This document shows positions 57,801-64,000 of a stretch of DNA of 64,000 bases, piece by piece. How positions within the stretch are numbered: the first letter of the stretch is position 1; each line of letters begins with the position of its first letter. The position numbers and the translations under genes are program-made. A model generated the notes under the pieces. That model was not told the DNA's origin. It worked only from the letters and a program-made list of their open reading frames with translations, and did no database searches. Source of the DNA: Hemerocallis citrina (lineage: Eukaryota; Streptophyta; Magnoliopsida; Asparagales; Asphodelaceae). The stretch spans positions 434,001 through 498,000 of the forward strand of contig JACEHZ010000365.1 in NCBI GenBank assembly GCA_017893485.1, given 5' to 3'.

Positions 57801-59072
57801 CCAGTCAGGCTTAGCATCGGTTGATAAGACACCGTGTATGATTTGAGTAATAACATGTTTTTCGGTAAACTGCATTGATTGGGTTTTCCTTATTGTTTGC
57901 TTAAAGACCGAATTGGTGTTAGGGGTGATTCCCTATAATCCAACTCGTTCTAAGACTTAGCACTAGACGGTGATAACCAGGGTTGTATCTTCCTATCATT
58001 AGGGATATGTGCTGCGGTGTGTATCTCGCACTGTTGAAACCAGAAGTGTCGTGGTAAGAACGGGATCTTCCTGTCGGATAGGGGGTTTTAGACCTTCGAA
58101 GCCGTCATGTTCTTATGTTGTGTGGACACGAACGGACCATGGGGCTATTGCCCCATGGATCTTCGGTGCCAAAGATATGCAGTTGTATATCTGTAAGTTC
58201 GTCACAGGCATTTGGTATGATTCGATTTTGGGCATTAGTGGCCACAAGAATCACTGTATTTGTATTTAGAAGTAATAACTGCAAGATTACCAGCCACGAT
58301 TGTATCTATCAGGAATGGGAAGAGTACAATAGTAGAATGTATTGCATAGCGAGGGTTCGAATCCTTGAAACTGGATAAACGACTTGATCTGGAGTATATG
58401 TAGTATGGGATGCATGCATATCCAGAGTCTTGCTGATATTAGATTAAGTGCATCCATATCTGTACTCTATTTTAATCATTAGACTACAAGTCATGGATTA
58501 CACAAACACTAGGAGATTAGGATGCACGTTTCTCTTTCCATTCAAGACGATTTGTGGGTGTGCAAGTTGGAGATCGTTGTTTTCTTATCAGTATTGTGTC
58601 AGTAGAATTACTAACGTGCCCACTCAATTAGGTACTGGATACCGGTTCGCGAGTGCAGGAGAAACCAAGACCAACAGGGCATCCAAGTGGAGTGGCAGTG
58701 TACATGCCTACCGTTTGAGCAGATACAGAAATGATTAGAGTCACGCAGCGGAAAACTTAAGCCGAAGGACAAAGGAAGCAGATTGACCACTCAGCAGAAT
58801 TTGGTAGTGATCAGTCGATTATCATTATGGAAGACAGCTGATTGCTCCTCAAGAGGAGTCTGATTATTTGTACCAAGTTGTAGTGGGTTTATGTAATTTA
58901 TATTCCTTGTTCAAGAACAAGATAATATTTGTAACTAATGATGTAATAACTCTGATGGCAATAAAAATCTTTAAATTTCCGTGTTATTTACTGTGTTGAG
59001 ATGCATTTGAAGAAAAAGATTTTGGTTGTGTCACGGATGTTCGGTAACGAGGATTCGGGGCGTTACAGGTAG
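54809..59072 (+). mobile_element. Solo LTR (4,254 bp, 54814-59067) with GGTAG target duplication
   Basis: TGTAATACCCCCCAAAATAG at 54814 and GATTCGGGGCGTTACA ending 59067; GGTAG at 54809-54813 and 59068-59072. Plus orientation with a TATA box TATAAAATA at about 55440-55449 and a pyrimidine-rich leader. It inserted exactly in the polypurine tract just before the 3' LTR of C2. No genes inside; a plus-strand frame at 58009-58378 is not conserved in the sister LTR. Same family as 45086-49784. Confidence 0.85.
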
Positions 59073-59076
59073 AGGT

Positions 59077-59803
59077 TGTTAGGATTATGTTTTGTATACT
59101 CGTGGTTCAGATTAGAAGAAGATACGATAAAGCACGGAGGTTGAAGCAGTCGAAGAGAGTCGAAGATGAAAACAGTAAAAGCAGGTGCACGCAGAGTTAT
59201 GTCGACTGTCCAAGGCTACGGTCGACCGCACACTATACAGGGTTTTCCCGAGAAGGGGACAGTCGAACGCAACTTTGGTGCAGTCGATTGACCGCGACGC
59301 TGTGTTATTTTGGACCTCGATTTGTTAGGTCAACCCAATTTTTAACTCCAAGTCAGATCGCACCGCTCCTATTTCGTTACTTCTTCTACATGATATATTA
59401 GACAACTGAGAATCAAGACTAACCTAGGATTCTCTCTATTCTTTTTCTATATATTGTAATAGCCTCCAATATGATACAACAAGAGTACTTCATTGATTAT
59501 TTTCTCCTTTGCTAGAAAGACTTGAGAGATATAGTTCCTTGCTGCGTGAATTTAATTTCTTGTATTGAGTAAATCATTAACTCCTTATAATCTCTTCTAG
59601 TTGAATATTATATCTCCCAATATTTTCCTCCAGATTAAGTGGAAGCGAACCGGGATAAATCCTCATTGTGTTTGTGTTGGATTGGTGGATCTACTTTGTT
59701 TGGTTGTTCAATTGATTCGGCTCATCTACCTCACCTTTTTCATTGCTCTCATTGCTCTAATCAGTTCCGTTGTGCCACCGGTATTCGTCGACATCCCCCA
59801 ACA
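59077..59803 (+). mobile_element. 3' LTR of C2 (727 bp)
   Basis: TGTTAGGATTATG to CATCCCCCAACA, followed by the TGGAT duplication. Contains several GTCGAC/GTCGAT motifs (59200-59300), a TATA box TATATATT (59448-59455) and transcription-start-like DNA, collinear with 44480-44793 plus 52502-53281. Confidence 0.88.
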
Positions 59804-59808
59804 TGGAT

Positions 59809-60189
59809 GTATACCCAGGATGAGTGAAAAAAGAAACACTACAAACCAAGAAAGATGACAAAACCTCTCAATGGTAAGGCTGTGTTTGGTATTGCACTTT
59901 TAAACTTAAAATAGGTGTATGGTTCATTTGATTACAAGTGGGTTTGAGCCAATCACTTTTCAGGACCAGGAGTTTCTCCTTTCCCGAACCATAACTCAAA
60001 ACGTCACTATTCAATTTATTAGAGAAGTGCTTTTGCCCCCTCAAGGAAATCCAATGTAAACTCTATTTCTTCAGAGCACTTTCAGTTAGAAGTCACAACA
60101 CCTTGTTGTTCACAGCAATACCAAGCAAAGCCCAAGTAACCAGTGCTTTCATATCTAAAATACTCCATCAAGTAGTTCACAGATCAAAC
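59809..60189 (-). other. Intron of the LCB2 relic (right of C2)
   Basis: Continues from the donor GTTTGATC at 60189 to the TGGAT target site. No other features. Confidence 0.6.
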
Positions 60190-60599
60190 CTTTCCAATGA
60201 GAACGGGAATGATAGCAGAGTTTGTCACATAGCCCATGCCAAAGAGAATAGCGGCTAGCTTTCCAACAAATTGTGCAACTAAATCCTCGAGCTCAACATG
60301 CGATTTAGTAGCTCCTGGAACCAAATGGTTCATATGAGCCAATACTAATTACGAAAAATAAATAAGTTGACATATGTTTTAATGATAGGCCAGGTTCTGC
60401 ACCTCAATCTACACGAACACTGCAGGTACTGGGTTAGTATTTCTTCAAAGACTCAATAACACGAGGAGTGCAGTAATCATCAGCTGCGGCAAAACCTAGG
60501 TCGTTGTATGACCCTAGGTTGAGGCATATAGTTGTTTTTGAGGTACGGCTGCATCATGCAAACGGAAACAATTATTTTGCCTGGTAAAGAGCTCATAAG

Positions 60600-60791
60600 T
60601 GTTGAAATATAGTAATTGTATATTCTGTTTCCTAATATAGGAAACAGATTCCCCAAATCTCTCCTCTTCCCAATCTTCTCTCAATCTCTTTTCTTCTTCT
60701 CCAAGAATGTAATCCTTATATATAGATGTATACAGTGAAGAATAAGGAAGAACAATAAGAATAAGAATTTTCCCCAAAATTATTTTCTTCA
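60600..60791 (+). mobile_element. 5' LTR of C1 (192 bp)
   Basis: TGTTGAAATATAG to TTTTCTTCA, directly followed by the PBS. TATA box TATATATAG at 60717-60725. Short for a copia LTR. Confidence 0.8.
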
Positions 60792-60804
60792 TGGTATCAG
60801 AGCC
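60792..60804 (+). other. Primer-binding site of C1
   Basis: TGGTATCAGAGCC, complementary to the 3' end of initiator tRNA-Met, immediately after the LTR CA. Confidence 0.9.
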
Positions 60805-61516
60805 TAATTAGATCTAAACCAATTGAAGACGAAGAAGAGGAGACTGATCACCTCCATTTTGATCTGATCCCGTTGTTGATCCCGTCACCGATCATCGACT
60901 CCGATCCCGTCAGATCCCGTCGCCGAAAACCCCAAAGAAGACACCCCGTCCTTCTATTCTCTCTCCCCGCCCAAACAGCCCAAATCCCTAGAACCCATCC
61001 CCTGTACTTCTTCTCCGGCGAGATCTCTGACCCTCCGGCGACCCCCCTCCCGGCGCTGCCCTCTATTCGACGCCACAACCAGATCCGAAACCCCCTCCTC
61101 CATCTTCGACATTGACAGCAGATTGAAACCCTCTTTTTTGCTTCTTCCTCAACCAGCGCAGCGCCAGAATCGTCGTGCTCCTCCCGACCAGACGCCGCTT
61201 CCGTCGCGCCACCCCTTGGCGAGCACCGCCCTCGCCCAGGCCATCAGACCCCCCTGTCCGCTTCTTCTCTCTCCTCGACATTAGTCGACAAACACCCTGC
61301 CGATCCCCTTGCTCCCGATTCCGTCGACCAATCGCAACGCCGCTCGTCGACGCGTCGTTCACCGTCGACGCCAGCGCCGCCACCTGGTCGCCACCGCCGC
61401 CGCCGGCTTTGGTCACCGGTGTTGCTGCTGTCTCTCCACTAGTGTTGCTGATATCCCTTGCTGGATTGTTGCTGTTTTGCTGAAGATCAGATCTGTTCTT
61501 TTCTTGTGCCGCTACC
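60805..61516 (+). other. GC-rich leader of C1
   Basis: About 700 bp, C-rich (many CCGTCG and GCCGCC), with open frames on both strands that match no gag. It ends CCGCTACCATGG, giving a good start context for the pol frame. It appears to be the untranslated leader fused to pol by loss of gag. Confidence 0.55.
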
Positions 61517-63366
61517 ATGGGACAAACTGATGGAGCTAAGAAGAATATTGGACTCGCCTCTACATTAGTTACAGCTGCAGGTAATGATGGTAAGGTATTT
61601 AATATTTCTGCTTCTGTTAAGAATAGTGCATGGATAATTGATTCGGGTGCTACCGACCATATGACTTTTGATTCTATACAAGTTCAAAATTTTCAACCAT
61701 CCACTAGATCGACTGTGTCCACTGCCAATGGTGACCCTGCCACTGTTACTGGCGAGGGTACCATACATCTCACAAATAACCTAACTCCATCCAAAATCAC
61801 TACATTTGGAGGAGCCAAATGGTTTGTGACCTTTATTGATGACTGTACCCGTATGACCTGGATTTGTTTGATGAAGTCGAAAAGTGAAGTTAGTGGTTTG
61901 TTTCAGAAATTTCACAAGCATGTTATGATTCAGTATAAATCACAAATTCAAGTTCTTAGGAGTGATAATGGCGGAGAGTACCTGAGTTCAAATCTGCAAC
62001 AATATTTAGTGGAACACGGAATTGTTCATCAGACTACATGCTCGTATACACCTCAACAGAATGGAGTTGCAGAAAGGAAAAATAGACACTTGCTCGAAGT
62101 GGTCCGTGCTTCTCTCATCCATGGAAATCTGCCACTCATTTATTGGGGAGAAGCTCTTGCTTCTGCTGCATACTTAATCAACCGAGTTCCCTCTAATATC
62201 CTAAACTTTCTCACACCGTTTCAAGCATTAACTGAAGCTGTGAATGCACCAAAATTCGTCAACTTGCCACCTCGTGTGTTTGGGTGTGTTGCATTTGTTC
62301 ATCTTCATCAACATGAACGCAATAAGTTAGCTCCTCGAGCTGTCCGCTGTGTTTTCGTGGGATATGCACAGAATAAGAAAGGGTATCGGTGCTATCACCC
62401 ACCAACTCAAAAAATGTTTGTGACTATGGATGTTGTGTTCCATGAGGATGAGATGTATTTTTCCTCTGAGGTTGAACTTCAGGGGGAGCACCGAAATGAA
62501 GTTCAAACTCTTGCCTATGATGAAGTAGTTACTATTCAAACTGAACAATCAGATATAAGGGGAGAAAATCAGGATGTAAGTAATGACGATTACTCGAATG
62601 AAGACTTGGTTGAGGAGGAAGAAAATTTTCACGAAGATCTGCAGTCAGTGCCAAACCTCCATGAAGATGAGCCATCTCCACCACCAGCACCATCTGAACC
62701 ATCTCCACCACCAATACCATCAGATCTATATCTACTCCCAGCAGAACCCCAAAACCAATCGTCATCGCTGTCCGAAGCTCCAAGAAGAGAACTCCCAAAC
62801 CGTACTACTAGAGGTATCCCCAAACCCACTTACGAGCCTAATCCCACTAGTAATGTCAAGTATCCCATGAGTCATTATGTGTCCACTCACCGATTGTCTG
62901 AATCAAATAAGTCATTTGTAAATCAATTATCTGCTGTATCTATTCCTAATAGTGTGCAGGAAGCCTTAGCCGATCCAAGGTGGAAAGCAGCTATGGATGA
63001 GGAGATGAAGTCCTTGAAGAAGAATGAGACTTGGGAGATAGTCGAGCTGCCAGCAGGGAAGAAGCCAGTAGGATGCAGATGGATTTATACAGTGAAATAT
63101 AAATCGGATGGTTCGATAGAGCGGTACAAGGCAAGGCTTGTTGCCAAAGGGTACACTCAAACTTATGGAATTGATTATGACGAAACATTTGCACCTGTGG
63201 CAAAGTTCAACACTATTCGAGTTCTACTGTCACTTGCTGCAAATCTTGACTGGCCGTTGGAGCAATTTGATGTGAAGAATGCATTTTTGCATGGGGAATT
63301 GACAGAAGAAGTCTATATGGATCTTCCACCAGGGTCGAACAGACCAGTTCAACACAGCAACAAAGA
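61517..63366 (+). pseudogene. Copia Pol, part 1: protease, integrase, N-terminal reverse transcriptase
   Basis: Open frame of about 617 residues. The protease starts at 39 with [13 protein letters not shown] (catalytic D42-S43-G44). At about residue 90 LTNNLT joins directly to [19 protein letters not shown]; the usual protease end, the GAG-pre-integrase zinc region (HHCC) and the segment with the first integrase catalytic Asp are gone. Remaining integrase residues are D150 (RSDNGGEY) and E186 ([10 protein letters not shown]), separated by exactly 35 residues. An acidic/proline-rich linker (345-425) follows, then RT from 487 ([53 protein letters not shown]). The frame is lost at about 63366, where one base appears missing. 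Gag is absent upstream. The element cannot integrate on its own. Confidence 0.9.
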
Positions 63367-64000
63367 TGTCGTCTGAAGAAAGCATTGTATGGACTGAAGC
63401 AGTCGTCAAGAGCCTGGTTTGGGAGATTTACCAAATCAATGAGGACATTCGGATACGATCAGAGTAATTCTGATCATACTCTATTCCTAAAAAGGAAAGA
63501 AGGTAAAATTACTGCTCTCATTATTTATGTTGATGATATGATAGTAACTGGAGATGATCCCGAGGAGATGAAGGCATTAAAGTACTACTTGTCACAAGAG
63601 TTCGAAATGAAAGATCTTGGTTCTTTGAGATACTTCCTTGGTATTGAAGTTTCTCGCTCAAGAAAGGGGATATTTCTTTCTCAAAGAAAATATGCTCTGG
63701 ATTTATTGAAGGAAACTGGAATGTCCGCCTGTCAACCGATTAGTACACCATTGGAAGAAGGACTGAAACTATGCAACGAAGCTGATCAAGTGCCTTGTGA
63801 TAAGGAAAGATATCAGAGATTGGTTGGACGACTAATGTATCTTGCACATACACGGCCAGATTTGTCATATGCTTTAAGTGTGGTAAGCCAGTTTATGCAT
63901 GCACCTCGGGAACAACATATGGACACGGTGATGAGAATTATGAGATACATTAAGTCAGCCCCAGGAAAAGGAGTCTTATTTGCAAAATATGGTCACTTGA
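63367..64000 (+). pseudogene. Copia Pol, part 2: rest of reverse transcriptase, start of RNase H
   Basis: In the next frame, 211 uninterrupted codons to the window edge: [18 protein letters not shown], the RT active site YVDDM (63526-63540), LGSLRYFLGIEVSRS, YLAHTRPDLSYALS, then the region leading into RNase H. Every position from the frameshift on is open, so the frameshift is the only visible break after the internal deletions and may be recent. Confidence 0.9.

Larger units (their letters stand above)
44475..59808 (+). mobile_element. Copia element C2 (44480-59803) with TGGAT target duplication, host of a nest
   Basis: TGGAT flanks it at 44475-44479 and 59804-59808. LTRs match over about 700 bp: 5' LTR from 44480 (TGTTCGTGATTCAG, missing about 20 bp near its start) to about 53281, 3' LTR 59077-59803. 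The PBS region GGTATCAGAGC (53286-53296) follows the 5' LTR, and a polypurine tract CCAAGG[TAG]AGGT precedes the 3' LTR. After subtracting the hAT (44794-52493) and solo LTR (54814-59067) insertions with their duplications, the element is about 3.36 kb: it has gag and protease remnants only and lacks integrase, RT and RNase H. LTRs differ at many positions, so it is old. Confidence 0.88.
43324..60527 (-). pseudogene. LCB2: LCB2 (serine palmitoyltransferase subunit 2) pseudogene, split by a transposon nest
   Basis: LCB2 is the PLP-binding subunit of serine palmitoyltransferase, which starts sphingolipid synthesis in the ER. Four minus-strand exon blocks match it in order. Block 60527-60395: CLNLGSYNDLGFAAADDYC then TPRVIESLKKY. 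Block 60314-60190: HVELEDLVAQFVGKLAAIL, FGMGYVTNSAIIPVLIGK. Block 44467-44375: GLIISDSLNHNSFVNGARG, ATIRVFQHN. Block 43488-43324: [44 protein letters not shown]. Donors GTTTGATC, GTAAGATC and GTTTGATC are present, so introns are retained. Stops: TAA 60434-60436, TGA 60404-60406, TAA 43414-43416. The 15.3-kb copia nest lies in the intron just upstream of the third block, about 8-12 bp from its AG acceptor. The N-terminal exons and the PLP-lysine exon were not found. Not functional. Confidence 0.88.
60600..64000 (+). mobile_element. Copia element C1 (runs off the window)
   Basis: 192-bp 5' LTR (60600-60791), PBS (60792-60804), GC-rich leader, then protease-integrase-RT. The candidate 5-bp left target site is ATAAG (60595-60599); the 3' LTR is beyond the window. 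gag is absent. It inserted upstream of the first recognised LCB2 exon block and thereby also separates that relic from any 5' exons. Confidence 0.85.

Noticed and set aside
58009..58738. Plus-strand frames in the solo LTR 54814-59067
   Set aside because: Not kept in the sister LTR 45086-49784 and no recognised domain.
61063..61518. Frames on both strands in the C1 leader
   Set aside because: GC-rich untranslated leader; no similarity to copia Gag.

Overview
This window is repeat-dominated nuclear DNA from a flowering plant, probably a dicot. No feature is bacterial or organellar. The evidence is a dense set of plant transposon classes (Ty1/copia, gag-only and Athila-type Ty3/gypsy, very large solo LTRs, Helitrons, hAT, LINE) plus intron-containing relics of two plant housekeeping genes. 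I recognise no intact host gene. Species cannot be named from the sequence.

Left part (1-14477): pieces of large LTRs with TGTAAC...GTTACA-type ends, Helitron termini around a long (TA)n tract, and a small Helitron (5817-9068) split by a 2.6 kb solo LTR (5840-8472) that carries an 83-bp tandem array and a field of GTCGAC palindromes. A minus-strand PEX10 pseudogene (peroxisomal RING-finger peroxin) lies at 9776-10723, followed by poorly understood DNA with a roughly 400-bp tandem duplication.

Middle part (14478-32018): a minus-strand gag-only gypsy-type retroelement whose non-coding body and gag are present twice in direct order (14826-25040 and 25053-31308). It is bounded by a shortened LTR on the left and a 614-bp LTR with adjacent PBS on the right. 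Both body copies carry G-box clusters, AGCTCGG-saturated DNA, and arrays of about 117-bp and 115-bp repeats. The left copy is interrupted by a 5-kb solo LTR (18039-23075, TSD TTACC).

Right-middle (32019-43300): AT-rich DNA, a reverse-strand Helitron (32528-33055), an Athila-type protease fragment (35272-35757), a probable LTR remnant, a Helitron-type PIF1 helicase fragment with duplicated RPA-like exons (37380-39829), and a 5'-truncated LINE with a perfect 13-bp target duplication (41406-42213).

Right part (43324-60527): a serine palmitoyltransferase LCB2 pseudogene on the minus strand. Its intron immediately upstream of one exon received a copia element (44480-59803, TSD TGGAT). That copia was hit by a hAT element in its 5' LTR (44794-52493, TSD TCTACARG) and by a 4.25-kb solo LTR (54814-59067, TSD GGTAG). 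The hAT in turn holds a 4.7-kb solo LTR (45086-49784, TSD CTTGA) and a Helitron (50898-51473). The target duplications let the insertion order be read directly. A second, younger-looking copia element with short LTRs starts at 60600 and runs off the window; it lacks gag and the first integrase aspartate and has a frameshift in reverse transcriptase.
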